From: Pseudopelobacter sp964542535 | GTDB lineage: Bacteria > Desulfobacterota > Desulfuromonadia > Geobacterales > Pseudopelobacteraceae | Assembly: GCA_964542535.1 (NCBI GenBank) | Contig: CAZIUE010000003.1 | Span: forward strand, 62,001 to 126,000 | Length of the DNA stretch: 64,000 nucleotides | Reading direction: 5' to 3' | Part shown: positions 56,081 through 64,000 of the stretch, piece by piece | Layout: each line of letters starts with the position of its first letter | How positions within the stretch are numbered: the first letter of the stretch is position 1 | Translations under genes and position numbers: made by a program | Notes under the pieces: generated by a model | Told to the model about the DNA's origin: nothing | What the model saw: only the letters and a program-made list of their open reading frames with translations | The model's database searches: none

Positions 56081-56473
56081 TCAGTGGCGGCGTATGACGA
56101 AGCAACCCCGGCTGAGCCGTTGCTCCAGCCAGCAGCGCAGCCACCCCTTCAGGGAGGCGCGGGTAACGGGCAGAAGGAACAACAGTCCCACCAGGTCGGT
56201 GAAGAAGCCGGGGGTTAGCAGCAGGATGCCGCCGGCCAGGATCAGTGCCCCGTCCAGGAAATGGGCGGCCGGAATCCGCCCCAAGGCCAGCTCGTCCCGG
56301 ATGGCGACGATGGTGCGAACTCCCTGGGACCTGGTCAGCCAGGCGCCGATCAGGGAGACGATCAGCAGGCTGGCCAGGGTGGGTAGGAAGCCGACGGCGC
56401 GCCCCGCCTGGATCAACAGCCAGATCTCCAGAAACGGAACGATGATGAAGATGAGCATGAGACGCGGCAGCAT
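56081..56473 (-). CDS. fxsA: FxsA family membrane protein
   Basis: A 130-residue membrane protein with the FxsA pattern: LMLIFIIVPFLEIWLLIQAG at the N-terminus, a GAWLTRSQG loop and LTPGFFTDLVGLLFLLPVTR. E. coli FxsA relieves phage T7 exclusion by F plasmid when overproduced, but the normal function is unknown. Three or four membrane segments are predicted. Confidence 0.88.
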   Translation of the reverse strand: MLPRLMLIFIIVPFLEIWLLIQAGRAVGFLPTLASLLIVSLIGAWLTRSQGVRTIVAIRDELALGRIPAAHFLDGALILAGGILLLTPGFFTDLVGLLFLLPVTRASLKGWLRCWLEQRLSRGCFVIRRH

Positions 56474-56517
56474 GGGGAGTCCTCCTGCGTTCCTGTACCG
56501 GTGGCGCGGTCAGCCGG

Positions 56518-56859
56518 TCATGCTTTCTTGACGAACTGTGATTTCAGCTGCATCGCTCCGATGCCGTCGATCTTGCAGTCGATGTCGTGGTCTCCCGAAA
56601 CGATGCGGATATTTCTGACCTTGGTGCCGACTTTGACCACTGCCGAGGCCCCCTTGATCTTCAGGTCCTTGATAACGGTCACTGTGTCGCCATCGTTGAG
56701 CTGGTTGCCGAAGGCGTCGCGGACGACGGGCCCGCTCTCCGTGGCGTCGGCGGTTTCAGACCCTGACCATTCGTGGGCGCATTCCGGGCAGACGTACAAC
56801 TGCCCGTCTTCGTAGGTGTAGTTCGAGCCGCATGCGGGGCAGTGGGGCGGAGTTTGCAT
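56518..56859 (-). CDS. yjdM: PhnA/YjdM-type zinc-ribbon protein
   Basis: A 113-residue protein with an N-terminal zinc ribbon (CPACG ... CPECAHEW) and the strongly conserved C-terminal domain VVRDAFGNQLNDGDTVTVIKDLKIKGASAVVKVGT. The older name PhnA does not imply phosphonate breakdown, and no phn genes are nearby. Function unknown. Confidence 0.92.
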   Translation of the reverse strand: MQTPPHCPACGSNYTYEDGQLYVCPECAHEWSGSETADATESGPVVRDAFGNQLNDGDTVTVIKDLKIKGASAVVKVGTKVRNIRIVSGDHDIDCKIDGIGAMQLKSQFVKKA

Positions 56860-56912
56860 GGTTTATCCTTTGGTGGTGCCGTGATTGATGGATGTGACCG
56901 GCTCGTGTAGCC

Positions 56913-58268
56913 CTAGATCAGTCCGCTGCGGGAGAGAATCAGGATGGCCACCAGGACCGGGCTTACGTATTTGATCAGAATATGCCAGAGCGGGTAGAAG
57001 TGGAAGCTTACCTCCCCCTTCTCGATCTCATCCCGCGCCATTGAGGTGGTCATGACCCAGCCGGTGAAGAGGGCGATGAACAGCCCCCCCAGGGGCAGGA
57101 GGTAATTGGTGGCCACCAGATCGATGGAGTCCAGGAAGTTGCGCCCGCCGATGAAGTGGACCCCGGCCAGCAGGTTATTGGAGAGGGCCGAGGGAATGCC
57201 CAGCAGGAAGATCAGGAATCCCATCACCAGCGTAGCCGTGCGGCGTTCCCACTTCAACTCGTCGCAGTAGTAGGCCACCACCACCTCCAGAAGCGAGATG
57301 GCCGAGGAGAGCGCGGCAAAGACCAGCAGCAGGAAGAAGAGGATGGCCACCAGCGTTCCTCCCGGCATCTGGCTGAAGATGATCGGCAGAGTCTTGAAGA
57401 CCAGCCCCGGGCCGGCGGCGGGGGCCATGTCGTAGGTGAAGACGATGGAGAAGATGGCGATGCCCGACAGCAGTGCCACGCAGGTGTCCATGATTGATAC
57501 GGTGATGGCCACGTTGGGAATACTGGTCTTCTCGTCGGCGTAGCTGCCATAGGTCAGCATGGCGCCCATGCCCAGGGAGAGGGAGAAGAAGGCGTGCCCC
57601 AGGGCCTCCAGCATGGCTGCCGCGTCCAGCTTGCCCCAGTCGGGTGTAAACAGGAAGGAGAGCGCCCGGGGACCGCCGGGAGAGAACAGCCCCTGTATCG
57701 TCAGGACCACCAGGATCAGAAACAGAACCGGCATCATCAACTTGTTGGCCCGTTCAAGACCGTTGCTGACCCCCTTGAGGACGATCCAGACCGTGGCTGC
57801 CATAAAGATCGCCTGCCAGAACAGTTGCGCGGCATCATTGGCCAAAAGCGCGCCGAACAGTTCCGGCACCTGCCGAGGGTGGCCTCCGAAGGTGCCGAGC
57901 ACGGCCAGCCAGAGGTAGTCCACCGCCCAGCCGGCCACGACGCAGTAGTAGGAGAGAATCACGAACCCGGCCGTGACTCCCAGCCACCCAACCAGGGTCC
58001 AGGGGCCGCCGGCCAGCGCGCGGAAGGCGCCTACCGGGTCCTTGTGGGTGTGGCGGCCGATCACCATCTCGGCGATCATGATCGGAATGCCGATCAGCGC
58101 GATGCAGATCAGAAAGAAAATGACGAAGGCCCCCCCGCCGTGCATGCCGGTGATGTAGGGGAACTTCCAGATGTTGCCCAGGCCGATGGCCGAACCGGCC
58201 GAGGCCATGATAAAACCGAGGCGACTGCTCCAGTGGCCGCGTTTCTGTGTGCCGTGATACCGTGCCAT
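56913..58268 (-). CDS. Sodium:neurotransmitter symporter family (SNF) transporter
   Basis: A 451-residue integral membrane protein with about 11-12 spans, LeuT fold. The family start RGHWSSRLGFIMASAGSAIGLGNIWKFPYI holds the sodium- and substrate-binding unwound TM1 (GSAIGLGNIWKFP). AVMLTYG-like AMLTYGSYADEKT and AIFSIVFTYDM also fit. Substrate is likely an amino acid but cannot be specified. The ATG at 58268 has CAGGGTAG upstream. Confidence 0.92.
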   Translation of the reverse strand: MARYHGTQKRGHWSSRLGFIMASAGSAIGLGNIWKFPYITGMHGGGAFVIFFLICIALIGIPIMIAEMVIGRHTHKDPVGAFRALAGGPWTLVGWLGVTAGFVILSYYCVVAGWAVDYLWLAVLGTFGGHPRQVPELFGALLANDAAQLFWQAIFMAATVWIVLKGVSNGLERANKLMMPVLFLILVVLTIQGLFSPGGPRALSFLFTPDWGKLDAAAMLEALGHAFFSLSLGMGAMLTYGSYADEKTSIPNVAITVSIMDTCVALLSGIAIFSIVFTYDMAPAAGPGLVFKTLPIIFSQMPGGTLVAILFFLLLVFAALSSAISLLEVVVAYYCDELKWERRTATLVMGFLIFLLGIPSALSNNLLAGVHFIGGRNFLDSIDLVATNYLLPLGGLFIALFTGWVMTTSMARDEIEKGEVSFHFYPLWHILIKYVSPVLVAILILSRSGLI

Positions 58269-58501
58269 GAATCTACCCTGTTGCCCCGCTGTGCGGCAGC
58301 CATGAGTCATCGAGTCAAAAACCTGTTCACCCTACCCCAGCACACCACCACTGTCAACGGGTTAGGGCGCAAGGCCAACAGATAGTGCATCCCGGCGTCA
58401 TGATTCGTTTTTGCTATTTCATGGAGCGCGCTTCTGCACTACTATCCGCCCCATGAATCGTATCAGACCGATGGACGAAAATTGCACATAGGAGGCATGC
58501 C

Positions 58502-58990
58502 ATGTCGCACCAAACCCTGATTCTGCTGTTTTTCGGCGCCATCCTGAGTATCATAGGGCTGGCCGGTACGCTGCTCCCCTTTCTGCCGGGAGCGCCGCTG
58601 CTGTTTGTCGGTCTCCTGCTCTGTGCCTGGGCGGAAAATTTCCAGTACGTGGGAGTCGGCACCCTGCTGATCCTGGCAGCCATGGCGGCACTGACCTGGC
58701 TGGTGGAGTTCCTGGCCTCGGTCCTGGGTGTCAAGAAGTTCGGCGGTTCGCAACGGGCAATGCTGGGCGCCGCCCTGGGGGGAGTGGTGGGGATGTTTCT
58801 CGGGCCGATCGGAATACTGCTGGGTCCCTTCGTGGGGGCGGTGCTGGGGGAGATGTCGCTCAATCGCAGCCTGGATCAGGCCGGCCGCGCCGGTTTCGGT
58901 ACCGTGGTGGGACTGGCGATTGGGGTGGCCGGCAAACTGGCCGTCGCCATCGCCATGCTGGGACTCTTTCTGCTGGTCAGGCTGTACTGA
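58502..58990 (+). CDS. DUF456 membrane protein
   Basis: A 162-residue hydrophobic protein with several Gly-rich membrane segments (LFFGAILSIIGLAGTLLPFLPGAPLLFVGLLL; GAALGGVVGMFLGPIGILLGPFVGAVLGEM), the pattern of the DUF456 family. Function unknown. It is the only rightward gene between 44 and 64 kb. TAGGAGG lies before the ATG. Flanked by convergent and divergent transporters. Confidence 0.85.
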   Translation: MSHQTLILLFFGAILSIIGLAGTLLPFLPGAPLLFVGLLLCAWAENFQYVGVGTLLILAAMAALTWLVEFLASVLGVKKFGGSQRAMLGAALGGVVGMFLGPIGILLGPFVGAVLGEMSLNRSLDQAGRAGFGTVVGLAIGVAGKLAVAIAMLGLFLLVRLY

Positions 58991-59003
58991 AAGCGGGGGC
59001 GCG

Positions 59004-59903
59004 TCACAGCCTGATCATGTCCTCGTGCTCCTCGTCGTGGGGGTTGATGTGGATCATCACGTCCCCCACGTTGGGAAAACCGTCGAAGATCAGCTCCTTG
59101 ACCTTCAGGGAAACATCGTGGGACTCCTTGACGGTCATGGCCGGGTCCATGTCCAGCTTGAGATCGATGATCATGTACTGCCCGGAGCGGCGGCCGCGGA
59201 TGTCGTGAACATGCTCCACCCGCTCCACGCTCTCAGCCAGACGCGTGACCTTCTCGATAAAATTCATCGGTACGCTGCCGTCCATCAGGTCGTGGGCCGC
59301 ACCACGGTAGGTCTCCAGGCCGATGTGCAGGATGAAGAACGAGGTCAGACCGGCTGCCAGGGGGTCCATGATCCCGAAACCGAAGAAGGCGCCCAGGACA
59401 CCGGCCAGGGTGGAGATGGAGGTGAGGGCATCCTTGCGGTGGTCCCTGGCGATTGCCAGCAGGGACGGGCTCTCCAGCTCCCGGCCGGTTTTCTGGGTAA
59501 AACGGTAGAGCCACTCCTTGACCAGGATGGTGAGGAATGCGGCCGCAACGGCGATGGCGCCGGGAGACGTGAAGTCGTGGCGGATGATGGAAACCACCGA
59601 GTCGTAGAGGATCCAGCCGCCGGTGGCCAGGATCACCAGGGAGATCAGCAGGGCTGCCAGGCTCTCGGCCCTGCCATGGCCGTAGGGGTGCTTCTCGTCA
59701 AAGGGCTGGCGCCCCAGCCTGAGCGCCACCATGGTGGAAAAGATGGCAACGAAATCACAGGCGCTCTCGATGCCGTCGGCGAACACGGCGTCGGAACGCC
59801 CCCAATGACCGGCGGCCAGTTTAAAGACCATCAGCAGGGCGTTGACCCAGAAGCCGACCCTGATGATGGTCTCGGCCCTGTCGAAGCGTTGATCCCGTTG
59901 CAT
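59004..59903 (-). CDS. Cation diffusion facilitator (CDF) transporter
   Basis: A 299-residue metal/proton antiporter of the inner membrane. Metal-site region in TM2 reads FADGIESACDF and in TM5 ARDHRKDALTS, with KHPYGHGRAES between. The C-terminal cytoplasmic domain (VHDIRGRRSGQYMIIDLKLDMDPAMT) is present. Fe(II), Zn or Mn are possible substrates. The motif does not decide it. Confidence 0.9.
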   Translation of the reverse strand: MQRDQRFDRAETIIRVGFWVNALLMVFKLAAGHWGRSDAVFADGIESACDFVAIFSTMVALRLGRQPFDEKHPYGHGRAESLAALLISLVILATGGWILYDSVVSIIRHDFTSPGAIAVAAAFLTILVKEWLYRFTQKTGRELESPSLLAIARDHRKDALTSISTLAGVLGAFFGFGIMDPLAAGLTSFFILHIGLETYRGAAHDLMDGSVPMNFIEKVTRLAESVERVEHVHDIRGRRSGQYMIIDLKLDMDPAMTVKESHDVSLKVKELIFDGFPNVGDVMIHINPHDEEHEDMIRL

Positions 59904-59913
59904 GTTTCTCTCC

Positions 59914-61617
59914 TCAGGCGGGACGCAGGTCCCTGATCCTCAGTTGCAGGGTTGTAGCACCGTTCCACTGGTTCATCTCCGCCACAAAGGCGATATCCAC
60001 CCGTTCCGCAAGCTGGCGGGACGCCATGCGGAAGGCGATGGCGTTGAATACCTGGCCGTCCCGCTCCAGCCGCAGGCGCAGGTGTTCTCCCCCCACCAGG
60101 CGCTGTTCCAGCACCCGCATGGCGCGCATCATCAGCAGCGGCTCCGGGTTACCCATGCCGAAAGGCCCCAGCCGCTCCAGCTCTCGAGCCAGCTCCGCGG
60201 TCACCTCCCGTGGCTCTGCCTCGACATCGATCTCCAGACGGGGCACCAATTCTCCCTCTCCCAGGATGCGCCGCGCCTCGGCCTCGAAGGCCGCGGCAAA
60301 CCCAGCCACCCCTTCGGCCGGGAGACTGACGCCCGCGGCATGACGGTGCCCACCGAAGCGGGTCAGCCGGTCCGCGCAGGCTCCCAGCGCCTCCAGCAGA
60401 TGGAAGCCGTGGATGCCGCGGCCGGACCCCTTTCCCTCACCCTGCCCGTCCAGCGCGATCAGTATGGTGGGGCGATGGAACCGTTCCACCAGCCGCGAGG
60501 CGACGATACCCACCACCCCCTGGTGCCAGTCGCGGGATGCCAGCACGATACTGCGCCGGTCCGGGTAGTCTCCCCCCTGCTCCACCAGTTCGACGGCATG
60601 CTGGAGCATGGAGCGCTCCACGGCCTGGCGTTCGCCGTTGGCGCGGTCCAGTTCGGCGGCCAGTGCCCGGCAGCGGTCCGGGTCTCCCCCGAGCAACAGC
60701 TCCACCCCCGCCACGGCACTCTCCATGCGGCCGGAAGCGTTCAGGCGCGGCGCCAGCCGGAACCCCACCTGGCCGCCGCTGAGCGCCCCGGTGAGCCCGG
60801 CCACCTGTTTCAGGGCCTGGATCCCTGTCCGGGCCGGATCGGTCATGAGCCTGAGCCCGTGGCTGACGTAGATGCGGTTCTGGCCGATGAGCGGTACCAC
60901 GTCGGCGATGGTTCCCAGGGCCACCAGGTCCAGCCACTGGCGCAGATCCGGGCCGGAACCGTCGCCGAAGGCTCCCGCCTTCCTGAGAGCCGACCGGAGC
61001 GCCACCAGCAGGTTGAAGGCCACACCGACTCCGGCCAGGCATTTGAAGGGATAGTCGCACCCCGGCTGGAGGGGATTCAGTATGGCCCGGGCCTCGGGAA
61101 GGGTCCCGGTGGGGCTGTGGTGATCGACGATGATCAGGTCCGCCCCCCGTTGGCGGCAGGAGCGCGCCTCCTCCACCGCCGTAATACCGCAGTCAACGGA
61201 CAGGATCAGGGTTGAGCCAGCATCCATGATCCGCTCCAGGGCCTCGCGGTTCAGGCCGTAGCCGTCGTCGAAGCGGTTGGGGATGAAGTAGTCGCAGATA
61301 AAACCGGTCTGCCGTAAAAACGACACCAGGAGCGTGGTGCCGGTGATGCCGTCCACGTCGTAGTCACCGTAGACGGTGATCTTCTCCCGGGCGGAGCGGG
61401 CCTGGAGCAGGCGTTCCAGGCAGGCCGCCATCCCCTTCATGCGCCCGGGGTCGAGCATGTCCGCCAGGGCGGGTGAGAGAAAGGAGGCGATGGCGGCCGG
61501 TTCGACCATGCCGCGGCCGGCCAGCACAGCCGCCGTCAGGGGCAGGATACCCGCTTCCCCGGCACTGGCCCGCAAATCCGTTGTCTCTGTCCGTACGATC
61601 CAGTGCGTGCCGCGCAT
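59914..61617 (-). CDS. recJ: Single-strand DNA 5'-3' exonuclease RecJ
   Basis: A 567-residue DHH-family nuclease of recombination and mismatch repair. Motif I is VYGDYDVDGITG, motif III is VDHHSPTG, and the DHHA1 region is GGHRHAAGVSL. A C-terminal OB domain follows (RAMRVLEQRLVGGEHLRLRLERDGQVFNAIAF). The gene follows a 398-bp region that contains an unusual element (see below). Confidence 0.95.
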   Translation of the reverse strand: MRGTHWIVRTETTDLRASAGEAGILPLTAAVLAGRGMVEPAAIASFLSPALADMLDPGRMKGMAACLERLLQARSAREKITVYGDYDVDGITGTTLLVSFLRQTGFICDYFIPNRFDDGYGLNREALERIMDAGSTLILSVDCGITAVEEARSCRQRGADLIIVDHHSPTGTLPEARAILNPLQPGCDYPFKCLAGVGVAFNLLVALRSALRKAGAFGDGSGPDLRQWLDLVALGTIADVVPLIGQNRIYVSHGLRLMTDPARTGIQALKQVAGLTGALSGGQVGFRLAPRLNASGRMESAVAGVELLLGGDPDRCRALAAELDRANGERQAVERSMLQHAVELVEQGGDYPDRRSIVLASRDWHQGVVGIVASRLVERFHRPTILIALDGQGEGKGSGRGIHGFHLLEALGACADRLTRFGGHRHAAGVSLPAEGVAGFAAAFEAEARRILGEGELVPRLEIDVEAEPREVTAELARELERLGPFGMGNPEPLLMMRAMRVLEQRLVGGEHLRLRLERDGQVFNAIAFRMASRQLAERVDIAFVAEMNQWNGATTLQLRIRDLRPA

Positions 61618-61794
61618 CTGTTCCCTTCACCCTTCTCTTAAGTACTACACCAACCCCGGAGTGTCTGAAAGAGCCGGGGCCACACCGCTGCCACCGCGCT
61701 GTAACCGTCAGTCCGGATGAGCCTCCGCCGAAGCATGCCCTTGGCAAAGGCCTTTCCGGCAGGCGAGGGAAACGTCACGGATCACGGGCTCGTT

Positions 61795-61921
61795 ATTCCA
61801 GTTTCAAATCAAAGATGATATCAAGGCGGCGAGGAAGAAGGCGACGGAGGCGTACGAGAATAGTACGTTGAGGAGCCTTCGACGAGCCAACGAAGAGAGC
61901 GCTTTGAGTTGGAATTGGAAT
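61795..61921. repeat. 127-bp intergenic element with imperfect 20-bp terminal inverted repeats
   Basis: The outer arms 61795-61814 and 61902-61921 match as inverted repeats at 17 of 20 positions. In the centre is a perfect palindrome, cgtac (61851-61855), 7 nt, gtacg (61863-61867). No reading frame with family resemblance is inside. It lies just downstream of the secF terminator on that strand. The structure suggests a MITE-like or REP-like dispersed intergenic repeat; copy number cannot be seen from one window. Confidence 0.6.
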
Positions 61922-61927
61922 TACATG

Positions 61928-61957
61928 AAAAAAGATCCCCCGTCGGTGCGGGGGATC
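61928..61957 (-). terminator. Intrinsic terminator of the secD-secF operon
   Basis: On the minus strand, gatcccccg / cgggggatc form a 9-bp stem with a 6-nt loop, followed by six T residues (61928-61933). It lies 58 bp after the secF stop. Confidence 0.88.
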
Positions 61958-62015
61958 TGGTCTGGTTCCAAGCCTGGGGCGGCAACTCCGGAGGCATGCC
62001 GACCGCGGATTCGGT

Positions 62016-62945
62016 TCAGGCTTTTGCCTTTGCCGTTGCCTGGGCGCGCAGGGCCCGTTCCTCCAGCAGCACCACGATCGGGCTGGCAACGAACACCGAC
62101 GAATAAGTCCCTACGCCGATTCCCACCAAAAGTGCCAGGGAGAAGTCGTGGATTACCTCACCGCCGAAGATGAACAGCGCCGCCGAGGCCATGAACGTGG
62201 TCAGGGCGGTGATGATGCTGCGGGAGAGCACCTCGTTGATGCTGCGGTTGAAGATGACCGGCAGGCTCTCCTTGAGGTTCTTGTGCATGTTTTCACGGAT
62301 CCGGTCGAAGATAACCACCGTGTCGGTGAGGGAGTACCCGGCGATGGTCAGCACGGCGGTGACGAACAGCAGGTTTATCTCCCGGTCGAGCAGGTAGAAG
62401 ACCGCGAACATGGCCAGGCAGTCATGCACCGTGGCCAGGGTGGCGGCGATGCCGAAGCGGAAGTCGAAACGCCAGGCGATGTAGATGATGATTCCCACCA
62501 GAGCTATGGCCACCGCCACCAGGGTGTCCTTGCGCAGCTTGTCGCCGATGGAGGGGCCGATCTCGGTGGAACTCTCCACCGTAAAGGCGTTATCGGGATG
62601 GGCCTTGCCGAAGGCGGCCCGCACCGCGTCGGCCGCCTTGCCCAGGCTGATACTGGTGTTCCGGTCGATCTTGATCAGGAGCTTGTTCCCGTCCCTGATC
62701 TCCTGAAGATCCGCCTTGGGGATACCGTGTGCGTGCAGCGCCGTGCGGGCGCTGGCGATGTCCATGGGCTTGCTGAACCTGAGCTGCATGGCGGTGCCGC
62801 CGGAGAAGTCGATCCCCATGTTGGCAGTGCCGCGGGCGATGGAGATGATGCCCATGATGCCGATCAGGGAAATGATGATCGAAACGGCAAAGGAAATGTT
62901 CTTCTTGCCCATGAAGTCGATGTTGGTCTTGCCCAGAAATTCCAT
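62016..62945 (-). CDS. secF: Protein translocase subunit SecF
   Basis: A 309-residue RND-like membrane protein which, with SecD, uses the proton gradient to aid late steps of Sec export. Six membrane segments are visible; the first periplasmic loop has GIDFSGGTAMQLRF and the later SLTDTVVIFDRIREN is typical. Terminal membrane segment GTYSSVFVASPIVVLL is the standard end. It starts 14 nt after secD. Confidence 0.96.
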   Translation of the reverse strand: MEFLGKTNIDFMGKKNISFAVSIIISLIGIMGIISIARGTANMGIDFSGGTAMQLRFSKPMDIASARTALHAHGIPKADLQEIRDGNKLLIKIDRNTSISLGKAADAVRAAFGKAHPDNAFTVESSTEIGPSIGDKLRKDTLVAVAIALVGIIIYIAWRFDFRFGIAATLATVHDCLAMFAVFYLLDREINLLFVTAVLTIAGYSLTDTVVIFDRIRENMHKNLKESLPVIFNRSINEVLSRSIITALTTFMASAALFIFGGEVIHDFSLALLVGIGVGTYSSVFVASPIVVLLEERALRAQATAKAKA

Positions 62946-62959
62946 GATCTTCGCTCCCC

Positions 62960-64000
62960 CTATATGCTCATTTTCTTGACGGTTCCCCGGTGCAGGACCA
63001 GGTCGAAGATCACCTTGGTGCCGATCAGCGAGGTGAACAGGTTGATGATGACCCCAAGGCTTAAGGAGACGGCAAAGCCCTTCACCGGGCCGGTGCCGAA
63101 CTGGAACAGGACCGCGGCGGTGATCAGGGTGGTGACGTGGGAGTCCATGATGGTCAGAAAGGCCTTGTCATAACCGGCGTCCAGTGCCGAGCGGGGCGGT
63201 TTTCCCAGGCGCAGCTCTTCGCGGATGCGCTCGAAGATGATCACGTTGGCGTCCACCGACATGCCGATCAGGAGCACAATGGCGGCGATGCCGGGCAAGG
63301 TCAGGGTCGCCCCCAGGGCCGCCAGGGCTCCCATCAGGTAGAGCACGTTCAGCAGCATGCCGAAGTTGGCCACCATGCCGGAGAGCTTGTAGTAGATGGC
63401 CATGAAGACTACCACCAGGGCGACCCCGATCATGCCGGCCATGAGCCCCTTGGTAATGGAGTCCTGTCCCAGGGAGGGGCCGACGGTTTCGTTCTGGATG
63501 ATCTTCACCGGCGCGGGCAGTGCCCCGGCCCTGAGCACGATGGCCAGGTCGGCGGCGGTTTTTTCGGTGAAGTTGCCCGAGATCTGGGCGCTGCCACCGG
63601 AGATGCGTTCGCGGATCACCGGCGCCGAATAGACATTGTTGTCCAGCACGATGGCGAAGCGTTTATTCACATTGGCTGCGGTGACCTGGTCGAACAGCCG
63701 GGCACCCGTGGAGTTGAACTCGATGGCCACGTAGGGCTGGTTGAACTGGGAATCGATGCGTACCTGGGCATCGGTGAGCAGGTCACCGGTGATCAGCGCC
63801 TTTTTCTGCAGCACATAGGGGATCTCGCTGACAGCCCCGGTCTCCGGATCAACCTCCTTCTCCTTCATGATCTCGGCGTCCTCGGGAACCGACGGGGAAC
63901 CGGGGGGGATGTCCTCCCGCACCAGTTTGAACTCCAGGCGGGCGGTTCTGCCGATCAGGTCGATGGCCCGCTGGGGGTCCTTGATGCCGGGCAGCTGCAC
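62960..64000 (-). CDS. secD: Protein translocase subunit SecD, C-terminal part (5' end beyond window)
   Basis: The visible 346 residues start inside the P1 periplasmic domain (RTARLEFKLV) and continue through NVYSAPVIRERISGGSAQISG to five membrane segments. LIGMSVDANVIIFERIREEL carries the conserved Asp of the proton path. The N-terminal membrane segment and part of the periplasmic domain lie outside the window. The stop at 62960 is 14 nt before secF. Confidence 0.96.
   Translation of the reverse strand: MQLPGIKDPQRAIDLIGRTARLEFKLVREDIPPGSPSVPEDAEIMKEKEVDPETGAVSEIPYVLQKKALITGDLLTDAQVRIDSQFNQPYVAIEFNSTGARLFDQVTAANVNKRFAIVLDNNVYSAPVIRERISGGSAQISGNFTEKTAADLAIVLRAGALPAPVKIIQNETVGPSLGQDSITKGLMAGMIGVALVVVFMAIYYKLSGMVANFGMLLNVLYLMGALAALGATLTLPGIAAIVLLIGMSVDANVIIFERIREELRLGKPPRSALDAGYDKAFLTIMDSHVTTLITAAVLFQFGTGPVKGFAVSLSLGVIINLFTSLIGTKVIFDLVLHRGTVKKMSI

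Larger units (their letters stand above)
61618..62015. other. 398-bp intergenic region between secF and recJ
   Basis: Both flanking genes run leftward. From right to left it holds the secF terminator (61928-61957), a 127-bp inverted-repeat element (61795-61921), and a GC-rich stretch (61645-61790). That stretch has pieces faintly like a cobalamin riboswitch on the plus strand (CTGTAAC near 61689, AGTCCGGATGA near 61700) but spaced far too closely. I see no gene here. Confidence 0.6.

Noticed and set aside
59902..61215. Plus-strand frame of 437 codons over recJ
   Set aside because: Antisense shadow of a clear DHH nuclease.

Overview
The window looks like one stretch of housekeeping chromosome from a GC-rich Gram-negative bacterium of the Geobacter/Pelobacter group (Desulfuromonadales). 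This placement is inference. It rests on protein character, the lptE-holA and SecDF envelope genes, the era-der and DUF177-rpmF-plsX-fab-rpiB-glyA gene orders, and a PATAN-response regulator protein beside CheA/CheW. I found no insertion sequence, prophage, CRISPR array, rRNA or tRNA.

Layout. 1-6.3 kb: the end of era, then der, then a chemosensory trio (PATAN-REC protein, CheA, CheW). 6.4-10.5 kb: leuS-lptE-holA, closed by a bidirectional terminator. 10.6-12.8 kb, minus strand: nadB, a stand-alone chorismate mutase, and a stand-alone DAHP-synthase-type regulatory domain. 13.3-16 kb: an autotransporter. 16-20.4 kb: clpB and malQ, divergent. 20.5-28 kb: DUF177-rpmF-plsX-(no fabH)-fabD-fabG-acpP-fabF-rpiB-glyA. 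28.1-34 kb: a HAD phosphatase, ispG, a His/Arg-rich secreted protein, proS and a phenylacetate-CoA ligase. 34.2-37.1 kb: infA, then efp-epmA-epmB, a complete EF-P beta-lysylation set. 37.3-42.6 kb: GspA/GspB-like genes, pgsA, a lytic transglycosylase, purM-purN. 42.7-49.3 kb: rpsT, fbp with a small Cys-rich partner, and a tightly overlapped chain nptA/PhoU-ppx-rnc-radical SAM, preceded by ihfB. 49.7-55.9 kb, minus strand: queD-queE-creatininase-rlmD, a CHAP amidase, metY, a membrane protein and yciO. 56-64 kb: fxsA, yjdM, an SNF transporter, DUF456, a CDF transporter, recJ and secF-secD (secD cut by the window end).

The most interesting points are these: a 127-bp intergenic element with imperfect 20-bp terminal inverted repeats and a central palindrome, between secF and recJ; the absence of fabH from the fatty-acid cluster, with 424 bp of apparently non-coding DNA in its usual place; the split regulatory and mutase modules of aromatic biosynthesis next to nadB; the Cys-rich acidic protein coupled to fructose bisphosphatase; and the creatininase-family gene locked into the queuosine operon. 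I did not find an obviously new multi-gene system. These are local oddities in an otherwise ordinary region.
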